DNA of 64,000 nt, taken from Salegentibacter echinorum. Lineage in GTDB: Bacteria; Bacteroidota; Bacteroidia; Flavobacteriales; Flavobacteriaceae. Under the pieces are notes generated by a model. It worked only from the letters and a program-made list of their open reading frames with translations. It was not told the DNA's origin and did no database searches. The translations under genes and the position numbers were made by a program. Positions 1-7,685 of this stretch are shown here, piece after piece. The stretch is from positions 496,001 through 560,000 of the forward strand of contig NZ_FQVT01000001.1 in NCBI RefSeq assembly GCF_900129445.1, in the 5' to 3' direction. Each line of letters starts with the position of its first letter. Position 1 is the stretch's first letter.

Positions 1-481
1 AATCTACCAAAACCATTTCGGCGTGGTTTATTACACCTATCTGGTTTTTTAAATTTCCCAGATCTACGCCGGTTTTTCCGCCCACAGAGGCGTCAACCAT
101 GGCCAAAAGACTGGTGGGAATATTTATATAGCTAATGCCGCGTTTAAAGGTAGAAGCAACAAAGCCACCAAGATCTGTAACAACCCCGCCACCTAAATTG
201 ATCATTAGACTTTTTCTATCGGCATCTAACTCAGAAAGGGCATTCCATAAGCCTGTGCAGGTTTCCAAATTTTTATGAATTTCCCCCGCTTCAATTTCTA
301 AGATTTCAAAATCTTTCGCATTCTCAAGCTGCTGGAGAAAGGTTGCTAAACAATCCCTATGTGTATTTTTATCTACCAAAATAAACACTTTTGAAGCGCT
401 ACTTTGCTCTAAGTAAGTATTTAGCCGGTTAAACGCTTCTTCTTGAAAGTAAACCGGACCTTTAACTGCCGTATTAGACAT
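1..481 (-). CDS. aroB: 3-dehydroquinate synthase, truncated by the window edge
   Basis: Converts DAHP to 3-dehydroquinate, the second step of the shikimate pathway, in the cytoplasm with NAD and a divalent metal. Only the N-terminal 160 residues are present; the family is usually about 350-360 residues, so the rest lies beyond position 1. I read the protein by reverse-complementing from the ATG at 481. The dinucleotide-binding motif GGGVVTDLGGF is at residues 97-107, and the family signature from PTSLLAMVDASVGGKTGVD follows at 122-140. It is divergent from the proline dehydrogenase gene with a 106-bp spacer. Identity is firm from these two motifs. Confidence 0.93.
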   Translation of the reverse strand, partial: MSNTAVKGPVYFQEEAFNRLNTYLEQSSASKVFILVDKNTHRDCLATFLQQLENAKDFEILEIEAGEIHKNLETCTGLWNALSELDADRKSLMINLGGGVVTDLGGFVASTFKRGISYINIPTSLLAMVDASVGGKTGVDLGNLKNQIGVINHAEMVLVD

Positions 482-561
482 GATTTTTGACGTTTTTAAA
501 AGATATAATTTAGCTTCGAAAATAAGCAGAATTATTCATTAAGAAATCAAACTTCAATAAT

Positions 562-569
562 TATATTTG
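562..569 (+). promoter_or_regulatory. Possible -7 promoter box for proline dehydrogenase
   Basis: TATATTTG matches the Bacteroidota -7 consensus TAnnTTTG and lies 18 bp before the ATG at 588. I see no good -33 TTG at the expected distance, so this is a weak call. Confidence 0.3.
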
Positions 570-587
570 CGAGAATAACAAAAGGCT

Positions 588-1790
588 ATGATTAATAGAA
601 AAATTTTTAACGATACCAAAACGGCTTTTAAATTAAAAACCGATTTGGAGTTAGATCGTGCTATCTTTTTATTTAGCATGATGAATAAAAAAAAATTGGT
701 TGATGCTGGTTCCTGGTTAACCAAAATGTCTTTAAAATTGCATTTACCGGTAGAAGGGCTTATAAAGAAAACAATTTTCGAACAATTTTGTGGGGGGGTT
801 ACAGAGGAAGATTGTAAGCCGTTAACCAAGAACATGTACCAGGCAAAATTGCACAGTATTTTAGATTATTCTGTAGAAGGTAAAGCTACCGAAGAAGAGT
901 TTGATGCCGCTTTGGAAACAAAGATGGGACTTATAAAATTTGCAGCTAAAAGTGAAGAATTACCATTTTCTTTATTTAAACCAACCGGGATTGGTCGTTT
1001 TGAAATTTGGGAAAAGATTTCTGAACGTATTAATTTAAGTGATGATGAGAAGAAAGAATGGAACCGCGTTAAAGAAAGGGTAGATGAACTTTGTAATTGT
1101 GCTTACGAGAATAATGTAAGGCTGTATGCCGATGCCGAGCATAGTTGGATGCAGCTTGCCGCCGATGAGTTGATGGAGGACATGATGAAAAAATACAATA
1201 AGGAGAAAATCCTTATTTATAATACTTTTCAATGTTACCGTTGGGATCGCCTGGAATACATAAAAAATCTACATCAAAAAGCCAAAGATGAAGGTTTTAA
1301 GATTGGTGCTAAAATTGTTCGTGGTGCTTATTTAGAAATAGAAAATGCCCGCGCCAAAAAATATAATTATACCTCACCTATTTGTGAGAATAAAGAGGCG
1401 ACAGATGTAAACTTTAATAGTGTCATGTCTTATTGTCTTGCCAACTTAAATGATATCCATGTTTTTATTGGGACGCATAACGAGGTGAGTAATTACCTTG
1501 CGCTTCAAAGTATGGAAGATAAAGGTTTGGCTTTAGACGATGAACGTATATGGTTTAGTCAGCTTTATGGCATGAGTGACCATATTAGTTATAACCTGGC
1601 CAAGAAAGGTTACAATTCGGCAAAACTTTTGCCGTTTGGCCCTGTGCGGGATGTTGTGCCTTACTTATTGCGCAGGGCGCAGGAAAATACCTCTGTTAAA
1701 GGACAAACCGGTAGGGAGCTTTCGCTATTGGAAGAAGAAAAGAAACGCCGAAAAGGCCAGCCTACCAAGCATGATAGGGGAGAGCATTAA
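588..1790 (+). CDS. Proline dehydrogenase (monofunctional, FAD-dependent)
   Basis: Oxidises proline to pyrroline-5-carboxylate using FAD, the first step of proline catabolism. It is a 400-residue single-domain TIM-barrel enzyme rather than the fused PutA; the P5C dehydrogenase partner is not in the window. Visible family motifs are KIVRGAYLE at 242-250, GTHNE at 295-299, QLYGM at 325-329 and the substrate-binding YLLRRAQEN at 359-367. The C-terminus is a charged lysine/glutamate-rich tail. It is transcribed alone, divergent from aroB, and ends in a strong hairpin terminator. Confidence 0.95.
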   Translation: MINRKIFNDTKTAFKLKTDLELDRAIFLFSMMNKKKLVDAGSWLTKMSLKLHLPVEGLIKKTIFEQFCGGVTEEDCKPLTKNMYQAKLHSILDYSVEGKATEEEFDAALETKMGLIKFAAKSEELPFSLFKPTGIGRFEIWEKISERINLSDDEKKEWNRVKERVDELCNCAYENNVRLYADAEHSWMQLAADELMEDMMKKYNKEKILIYNTFQCYRWDRLEYIKNLHQKAKDEGFKIGAKIVRGAYLEIENARAKKYNYTSPICENKEATDVNFNSVMSYCLANLNDIHVFIGTHNEVSNYLALQSMEDKGLALDDERIWFSQLYGMSDHISYNLAKKGYNSAKLLPFGPVRDVVPYLLRRAQENTSVKGQTGRELSLLEEEKKRRKGQPTKHDRGEH

Positions 1791-1806
1791 AAGATGCCAA
1801 TCTTTA

Positions 1807-1843
1807 AAAAAACCTGTTTTGATGTTTTTAGAACAGGTTTTTT
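1807..1843 (+). terminator. Rho-independent terminator after proline dehydrogenase
   Basis: A 12-bp stem (arms 1807-1818 and 1832-1843) with an A-run before and a T-run after. It starts 17 bp after the stop codon. Confidence 0.85.
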
Positions 1844-2037
1844 TATGATTTTTATTTGCTTTTGGAAAGGATTTTGAGCGAAACTATTTCGAAGTTTTTC
1901 TTAACTTTAGTTCGGTCTAACTTTATTGAAGGCCAAGCTCGGTAAATTCGAATATTTTCCTCAAATAAATTATGTGTGAAACAGATTTTTAAACTAAATA
2001 ATATAACAACCTAACTAATTAATATTTACCTGTGATG

Positions 2038-2239
2038 TTTGAAACGACTTTTTTTCATTTTCTTTGCTCGCCCAAAGAAAACGAAACAAAAGAAAAGGCG
2101 CTTTTTCCGAGGTATTTTTCAGCATAGCTGAAAACCAGTTTTGTTTTGCGTTAAGAAATCTTTCCAGGGCTTCAAGATTTCTTAACGCAAAACAAAACTT
2201 ATACTGCGCAAAAAGATTCCAAAACGCTGCTTTGAAACG
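2038..2239. repeat. Structured intergenic element with a perfect 26-bp hairpin, flanked by 9-bp direct repeats
   Basis: The 634-bp spacer between 1790 and 2425 has no convincing gene. It holds a compact structured block. A perfect 26-bp inverted repeat has arms at 2137-2162 and 2174-2199 with an 11-nt loop. Just upstream is a second perfect stem, TTTTCAGC-ATA-GCTGAAAA, at 2116-2134. The block is bounded by the direct repeat TTTGAAACG at 2038-2046 and 2231-2239, which resembles a target-site duplication. The 60-codon open frame across it is rich in K/R and looks like a by-product of the repeat. A non-autonomous mobile or REP-like element is the best guess; this is inference. Confidence 0.6.
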
Positions 2240-2338
2240 TCAATAGTGCCAATTAAAAAGAATTTTGAAAATGATTTGAGACGTTTTCATTAGTCGAACT
2301 GACGTTATTACTTAAATTAAGGAAACCCTCTGATGGTT

Positions 2339-2396
2339 AGACCTCACAGTCTCGATAGCTATGCGGGATTAAAATCTGTAAGATATCTCTTAAAAT
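2339..2396. repeat. Degenerate copy of a dispersed palindromic repeat
   Basis: AGACCTCACAG at 2339-2349, followed about 25 bp later by CTGTAAGATATCT, resembles a decayed version of the palindrome that is intact at 46776-46804 (ACCTCACAGGTTT and its complement). It lies downstream of the YebC gene, between the hairpin element and the YebC stop codon. Confidence 0.35.
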
Positions 2397-2424
2397 CGAT
2401 TCTTTAGGAGAGAACGTGAGTTCC

Positions 2425-3141
2425 CTATTCCGTTTCCTCCATTGTGTGATATACATTTTGTACATCATCATCTTCTTCCAGTTTTTCTAATAATTTTTCA
2501 ACGTCGGCAGCTTCTTCAGCATTTAGCGGTTTGGTGACCTGCGGAATTCTTTCAAAACCAGAGGATAAAATCTCGATTTCCCTGCTTTCTAATTCTTTTT
2601 GTATTGAACCAAAATATTCAAAAGGAGCATAAATATGAATTCCATCCTCATCTTCAAAGATTTCCTCGGCACCATAATCTATAAATTCCAGTTCCAGCTC
2701 TTCGGCATCTAATCCATCGGCATTAACCCGGAAATTACAGGTATGATCAAACATAAATTCTACTGAACCTGAAGTTCCTAAATTGCCGTCGCATTTATTG
2801 AAATGAGAACGCACGTTAGCCACAGTGCGGTTGTTATTGTCGGTGGCGGTTTCTACCAAAACTGCAATTCCATGGGGCGCATAGCCTTCAAATAAAACAA
2901 CTTTATAATCTCCCTGACTTTTATCACTAGCTCTTTTAATAGCACGCTCAATATTGTCTTTGGGCATGTTTACGCTCTTGGCGTTTTGAATAACCGCTCT
3001 TAACTTTGCATTGATATCAGGGTCTGGGCCACCTTCTTTAACAGCCATGACAATATCTTTCCCAATACGGGTGAAGGCTTTGGCCATAGCAGACCAACGT
3101 TTCATCTTTCGCGCTTTTCTAAATTCAAATGCTCTTCCCAT
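2425..3141 (-). CDS. yebC: YebC/PmpR family regulator
   Basis: YebC-type proteins are cytoplasmic. They have been described as transcription regulators, and more recently some members as factors that help ribosomes through difficult sequences; which applies here cannot be read from the sequence. I chose the ATG at 3141, giving MGRAFEFRKARKMKRW, because the family begins with this kind of basic stretch (usually MAGHSKW). The longer open frame to 3186 adds an unrelated leader that runs into a terminator hairpin. The product is 238 residues, typical length, with the conserved GPDPDINAKLRAVI and NMPKDNIERAIKRA segments in the N-terminal third. The acidic C-terminus is usual. Confidence 0.93.
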   Translation of the reverse strand: MGRAFEFRKARKMKRWSAMAKAFTRIGKDIVMAVKEGGPDPDINAKLRAVIQNAKSVNMPKDNIERAIKRASDKSQGDYKVVLFEGYAPHGIAVLVETATDNNNRTVANVRSHFNKCDGNLGTSGSVEFMFDHTCNFRVNADGLDAEELELEFIDYGAEEIFEDEDGIHIYAPFEYFGSIQKELESREIEILSSGFERIPQVTKPLNAEEAADVEKLLEKLEEDDDVQNVYHTMEETE

Positions 3142-3174
3142 TGTTTTTGTATAAAATATCTGACAAAAATATAA

Positions 3175-3203
3175 AAAAGCCCTCAATTTTAGTTGAAGGC
3201 TTT
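3175..3203 (-). terminator. Terminator between the pterin dehydratase gene and yebC
   Basis: On the minus strand a stem starting AAAGCC and ending GGGCTTT, with one mismatch, is followed by a T-rich tract. It lies between the 3' end of the dehydratase gene (3262) and the yebC start (3141), so the two are probably separate transcripts. Confidence 0.65.
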
Positions 3204-3261
3204 AAATCTTATTTGTCTATTTTTTTCCCCCCGAAGCTTTAATGGCAAGAGGTTTCTGGTA

Positions 3262-3552
3262 CTATGCAGAAGCTTCCACTATTTCCTCAATAGCTTTGGC
3301 TAGTTTAAAATCTTTTTCTGTGACTCCGCCAGCGTCGTGGCTGGAGAGCGTGATTTCCAATTCATTGTAAACATTGCCCCAATTGGGATGGTGTTCTTGC
3401 GCTTCTGCTTCAAAAGCGATCCTGGTCATTACCGTAAAGGCATCTTTAAAATTAGCAAATTGAAAGGAAGTGTGAATCGCATCATTAGCGAAAGTCCAGC
3501 CTTCAAATTTGTCTAATTTCTTCTGAACTTCATCTTCGCTTAGCTTTTTCAT
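3262..3552 (-). CDS. 4a-hydroxytetrahydrobiopterin dehydratase (PCD/DCoH family)
   Basis: Dehydrates 4a-hydroxy-tetrahydropterin, normally recycling the cofactor of aromatic amino acid hydroxylases. It is 96 residues, full length for the family. The active-site signature is present: EHHPNW at 53-58, then Tyr62, then SHDAGG at 71-76. The family usually has TH where this has SH, so the catalytic His is kept and the preceding residue is changed conservatively. No phenylalanine hydroxylase gene is nearby, so the physiological partner is not visible here. Confidence 0.93.
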   Translation of the reverse strand: MKKLSEDEVQKKLDKFEGWTFANDAIHTSFQFANFKDAFTVMTRIAFEAEAQEHHPNWGNVYNELEITLSSHDAGGVTEKDFKLAKAIEEIVEASA

Positions 3553-3763
3553 GTCTTTATTTTTTAAGTTAGTTCCTTAAATTTAAACAACTTAAATCCA
3601 AATTTTAAATCTGAAGCTTTTTTATTACAAGATTAACATTTGCTTGCTATTTAATAAATAGCCACTAAGGCTCCAGGGCTCGGAGTAAAACATTAGGAGG
3701 AAATTTTACTCGATAATCGAGAATAATCTATTAATTATTGGAAGCCGGGTTTTTTGCCTTTCG

Positions 3764-3791
3764 TCTCTTGTTTCTTTTCTCTTTTCTCTTG
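3764..3791. repeat. Heptamer array, four units of TCTCTTG/T type
   Basis: Four consecutive 7-bp units (TCTCTTG, TTTCTTT, TCTCTTT, TCTCTTG) end just 3 bp from the stop codon of the SDR gene, i.e. at its 3' end. On the other strand these read as AGA-initial heptamers like those at 22701-22749 and 42460-42494. Confidence 0.5.
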
Positions 3792-3794
3792 GTT

Positions 3795-4610
3795 CTATTT
3801 CTTTACAGAAGCAGTTGCTACTTGTTGTACAGAAATCTGTAAGTTTTTGGGAAGAAGGTTTTCTTTGGGTAAAACTGCCAAAAACCTATCGAAATTGGAA
3901 TCATAAATATTCTTAAAAACAAGGTTTTTATGTCCTAAAACCTCACAAACATCTTCAATAAAATCTTTTTGATGTACAAGATCGCTACTCCCCAGGTGAA
4001 AAACCCCCTTCTTTTTTCGGTTGATAATATAATGCACCTGTTGGGTAAGTTTTTCAATTTCGGTAACATTTATAACCACATTTGGGAAGACCTCGATCGC
4101 TTCTTCTAAATGAATTAAATTTTTCAGCTGTTTAACTCTGGGGGAATTATGGCCAAAAACCATAGGAACTCTTAAGATATTATATTTCTCGTTGGGTAAG
4201 CGTAGCAGAGCATTTTCAATCTTAATTTTAAATCGGCCGTAGATACTTTGCGATAAGGTCTTGTCGTATTCATAAGAAGGATAGTTGGTGAAAGCATCAA
4301 AAACATTTGCCGAAGAGATAAAGAGCAATTTGCAATTGTGGGTAAGAATATAATTAATCACCTCAAAATGCATTAAAATTTGAGCATCAAAATTTCCCCG
4401 CGTAGCCGATATTACAACTGTTGGTTGAATGTTTTGAAGTAGGATTTCAATATTTTCAGTTTCCATATCGTATAGATGAAACTGGTGATTCTCTTCAAAA
4501 CCGGTATTTGCAGTGTGATAGGTGCCGTATGTATCAAAATAGGAGCATAGCTCTTTATATAAGGCGTTGCCTATAAAGCCGCTAGCTCCTAATATAAGTA
4601 TTCGTTCCAA
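3795..4610 (-). CDS. SDR-superfamily NAD(P)-dependent sugar epimerase/reductase-like protein
   Basis: Extended short-chain dehydrogenase resembling RmlD or nucleotide-sugar epimerases; the substrate is unknown. The Rossmann motif GASGFIG is at 8-14. FISSANVF at 97-104 is followed by the catalytic pair Tyr124-x3-Lys128 in the stretch SIYGRFK. Length is 271 residues, a little short for a full epimerase. It starts 5 bp after the gcvT stop codon, so the two are very likely one transcript, although no functional link with glycine cleavage is evident. A role in surface polysaccharide synthesis is possible but not shown. Confidence 0.8.
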   Translation of the reverse strand: MERILILGASGFIGNALYKELCSYFDTYGTYHTANTGFEENHQFHLYDMETENIEILLQNIQPTVVISATRGNFDAQILMHFEVINYILTHNCKLLFISSANVFDAFTNYPSYEYDKTLSQSIYGRFKIKIENALLRLPNEKYNILRVPMVFGHNSPRVKQLKNLIHLEEAIEVFPNVVINVTEIEKLTQQVHYIINRKKKGVFHLGSSDLVHQKDFIEDVCEVLGHKNLVFKNIYDSNFDRFLAVLPKENLLPKNLQISVQQVATASVKK

Positions 4611-4615
4611 AAAAA

Positions 4616-5698
4616 TTATCCTTTATAAAAGGGCAATTTCACCTGTACTGCCGGAATGGATTTCTTTCTAATTTTTATAAAGATCTTCTTGCCAAATCCT
4701 GCAAATTCGGTAGCTACATAACCTAAACCGATTCCTTTTTCTACCGTTGGTGCCATAGTGCCCGAAGTTACGTGGCCAATAACCCTGCCATTTTCATCTT
4801 CAATATCATAACCCTGTCTTGGGATGCCGCGGCCTTCCAGCTCAAATGCTATAAGCTTGCGTTTTGGGCCTTCTTCTTTTTCTTTTTTAAGCGCTTCAGC
4901 ATTAATAAAATCTTTATTGAATTTTGTGATCCACCCCAGCTTTGCTTCGATGGGAGAAGTGGTTTCATCAATATCATTTCCATAGAGACAAAGGCCCATT
5001 TCTAACCTTAAGGTATCCCTGGCAGCCAGACCAATAGGTTTAATGCCAAAATCGGCACCTGCTTCCAATACTCTTTCCCAAATCTGCTCAGCATATTCAT
5101 TTTTAAAATATATTTCAAATCCGCCACTACCTGTATAGCCCGTAGCTGAAATAATCACTTTTTCTGCACCTGCAAAATCGGCCATTTCAAAAGTATAGAA
5201 TTTCATTGCCGAGAGATCTATATCGGTGAGGGTTTGCATGGCTTCAACCGCTTTTGGTCCTTGTATAGCAAGTAATGACAATTCTTCAGACATATCGCGA
5301 ATGGTGGCATCCATGGTATTGTGCTGGGCCAACCAATTCCAGTCTTTGTCTATGTTAGAAGCGTTTACTACCAGTAAATACTTTTCGGCATTCATCCGGT
5401 AGATAATTAAATCGTCCACAATGCCGCCTGTTTCGTTGGGCATGCAGGTGTACTGCGCTTTACCGTCAACCAATTTTGAGGCATCATTAGTGGTAACTTT
5501 TTGAATGAGTTCTAAAGCTTTGTCCCCGGTAATTAGGAACTCTCCCATATGTGAGACATCAAAAACGCCTAATTTTTCTCTTACCGTTTGGTGTTCAATA
5601 TTTACACCTTCATAAGAAACCGGCATATTGTACCCTGCAAAAGGTACCATTTTGGCATTTAGGGCTTTATGCTTGGCAGCAAGGGCAACTTCTTTCAT
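4616..5698 (-). CDS. gcvT: Aminomethyltransferase, glycine cleavage system T protein
   Basis: Takes the aminomethyl group from lipoylated H protein, releasing ammonia and passing the one-carbon unit to tetrahydrofolate. It is 360 residues, full length. The N-terminal FDVSHMGEF (46-54) and the GIVDDL segment with Asp95-Asp96 near the folate site are present, as is the YTGSGGFEIY stretch. The genes for P, H and L proteins are not in this window, as is common in Flavobacteria where they are scattered. It is upstream of the SDR gene in the same operon and divergent from nnr. I see no glycine riboswitch in the 224-bp leader. Confidence 0.96.
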   Translation of the reverse strand: MKEVALAAKHKALNAKMVPFAGYNMPVSYEGVNIEHQTVREKLGVFDVSHMGEFLITGDKALELIQKVTTNDASKLVDGKAQYTCMPNETGGIVDDLIIYRMNAEKYLLVVNASNIDKDWNWLAQHNTMDATIRDMSEELSLLAIQGPKAVEAMQTLTDIDLSAMKFYTFEMADFAGAEKVIISATGYTGSGGFEIYFKNEYAEQIWERVLEAGADFGIKPIGLAARDTLRLEMGLCLYGNDIDETTSPIEAKLGWITKFNKDFINAEALKKEKEEGPKRKLIAFELEGRGIPRQGYDIEDENGRVIGHVTSGTMAPTVEKGIGLGYVATEFAGFGKKIFIKIRKKSIPAVQVKLPFYKG

Positions 5699-5781
5699 TT
5701 GTTTAAAATTTGTGCGAATTTATTGATTTCGCTTCGAATATAATATTTAAAAGTGCGTTTTATGAATAATTCTGAAGTTTT

Positions 5782-5803
5782 TCCCAACTAATTAAAGTTG
5801 GGA
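5782..5803. other. Hairpin in the gcvT-nnr divergent spacer
   Basis: TCCCAACT and AGTTGGGA form a perfect 8-bp stem with a 6-nt loop, and the flanks carry T-rich tracts on both strands. It lies between two divergent genes, so it cannot simply end either of them; it could be a leader structure or operator. Confidence 0.4.
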
Positions 5804-5922
5804 CTTTTTAGTGAAGCTTTAGTATTTTGTAGTCAACTTTAAGTTTAGATTAAAACTTTATCTGAAGTTAATCTACCTGTAATTTGTAATTTTAGAGATA
5901 AAATATTTTAGAAAATCCAATT

Positions 5923-7434
5923 ATGAAGATACTTAGTGCCGAACAACTAAATGAAGCCGATAAAATTACCTTAGAAAATGAACATATATCGAGTACCCGT
6001 TTAATGGAGCGGGCCGCAAGTCTTGTTTTCAATGAAATTCATACCAGATTGGAGGGCGCCGATATAAAGATTAAGATTTTCTGCGGAATTGGAAATAACG
6101 GCGGCGACGGACTTGTAATTGGCAGATTACTGCACAAATACGGCTATAATGTTGAAGTTTTTATTGTTGATTACAGCGATAAAAGATCTGACGATTTTTT
6201 GATAAATTACGATCGATATAAGAAGGAAAGTTCATCCTGGCCGGAAGTTATTGAAGAAAATACCGATTTTCCCGAAATTTCTCCCGGTGAATTTGTGGTA
6301 GATGCTATTTTTGGTATCGGTCTAAATCGACCGGCCAAAGGTTGGCTGGCTAAATTATTAAAGCACATTAATAATTCTGGTGCATTTACACTTGCTGTAG
6401 ATATGCCTTCCGGGCTTTTTCCTAATAAAGCACCACAGAAAGACGCGACTATAATTAAGGCGAATTACACTCTTAGTTTTCAGAATCCTAAACTCACATT
6501 CTTCTTACCAGAAACGATGAATTTCATTGGGGAATTACAAATACTGGATATAGGTTTGGACCGGGACTTTTTAAAAGAAGTGAAAGCGGTGGCACAATTA
6601 ATTGGTAAACGCGAGGCCAGACAGCTGTATAGACCCCGAAAAAGAAATTCCCATAAAGGGGATTATGGTCACACGCTTGTAGTTGGGGGAAGCTATGGGA
6701 AAATTGGCAGTATAGTTCTTTCAGCAAAAGCAGTATTGAGATCTGGAGCCGGTTTGTGTAGTGTTTATACACCAAAATGCGGCTATCAAATCTTACAAAC
6801 CGCTTTGCCCGAAGCGATGGTTATTACCGATAAAGCTGAAAAAGAATTAAGTGAAATAAAACCTGGATTGGAACCAGATGTTGTTTGCTTCGGGATGGGT
6901 GCGGGAAAATCACAAACTACTGCAAATGCTTTTAAAGCTTTACTTGAGGAAACGGAAAAACCTATGCTCATTGATGCAGATGGATTAAATATGATTTCAG
7001 AAAATATGGATTTCCTTAATGCCCTGCCTAAAAACTCTATTTTAACGCCGCATCCCAAAGAACTAGAGCGTTTAATAGGGAGCTGGGAAGATGATTTTGA
7101 AAAGATGGAAAAAGTAAAAGATTTTTCAAAAACCAACGATCTTATCCTGGTTTTAAAAGGATCGCATAGCTTCGTTTTTTCTGAAGGTAATATGTATATC
7201 AATAATTCGGGGAATCCCGGCATGGCCACTGCCGGAAGTGGCGATGTGCTCTCTGGTATTATCGCGGGCTTGATGTCTCAAAAATATGAACCTTTAGTCG
7301 CGGCCATTCTCGGGGTTTATATGCACGGTTTAGCGGGAGATATTTGTGCAGAAGAAATGGGCGTTGAAACCTTAATTTCTGGAGATTTATGTGACTATTT
7401 GGGGCAGGCTTTTTTAGCACTCGAAAAAGAATAG
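5923..7434 (+). CDS. nnr: Bifunctional NAD(P)HX epimerase/dehydratase
   Basis: Repairs damaged hydrated nicotinamide cofactors. The N-terminal YjeF domain (about 1-210) epimerises NAD(P)HX, and the C-terminal ribokinase-like domain (about 225-500) dehydrates the S form using ADP or ATP. GNNGGDG (57-63) marks the first domain and AGSGDVLSGIIAGL from residue 437 marks the nucleotide site of the second. At 503 residues it is the standard bacterial fusion. It appears to be a single-gene unit. Confidence 0.96.
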   Translation: MKILSAEQLNEADKITLENEHISSTRLMERAASLVFNEIHTRLEGADIKIKIFCGIGNNGGDGLVIGRLLHKYGYNVEVFIVDYSDKRSDDFLINYDRYKKESSSWPEVIEENTDFPEISPGEFVVDAIFGIGLNRPAKGWLAKLLKHINNSGAFTLAVDMPSGLFPNKAPQKDATIIKANYTLSFQNPKLTFFLPETMNFIGELQILDIGLDRDFLKEVKAVAQLIGKREARQLYRPRKRNSHKGDYGHTLVVGGSYGKIGSIVLSAKAVLRSGAGLCSVYTPKCGYQILQTALPEAMVITDKAEKELSEIKPGLEPDVVCFGMGAGKSQTTANAFKALLEETEKPMLIDADGLNMISENMDFLNALPKNSILTPHPKELERLIGSWEDDFEKMEKVKDFSKTNDLILVLKGSHSFVFSEGNMYINNSGNPGMATAGSGDVLSGIIAGLMSQKYEPLVAAILGVYMHGLAGDICAEEMGVETLISGDLCDYLGQAFLALEKE

Positions 7435-7685
7435 CGATAGATGATTACTTTTGTTAATTGTTTAATGTCATTATTGTAAATGTTCTTAATAAATATCCTG
7501 TAAATTTGGAATGTTTTAATGGAAATAGGATTTTTGTTTAGTTTAAAAAATTCTGTCTCTCTTAGTTTAAAAAATAGTATTTCTAAAATGTTCTGTTCCG
7601 GGAGATATAAAGCAAGGCTTGATTTTGTAAGAAAACATAGGCTTCTCGGGATTTTAGGAAGTGCTAATTAAAAAAAATAAATTTT

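Noticed and set aside
2064-2246. 60-codon open frame rich in Lys/Arg, possible small protein
   Set aside because: It lies across the inverted-repeat element, half of it is the two arms of the hairpin, and composition is that of the repeat; I treat it as a by-product.
3142-3186. Longer yebC start giving 15 additional residues
   Set aside because: The extra leader overlaps a terminator and does not resemble the family start; the ATG at 3141 gives the normal beginning.
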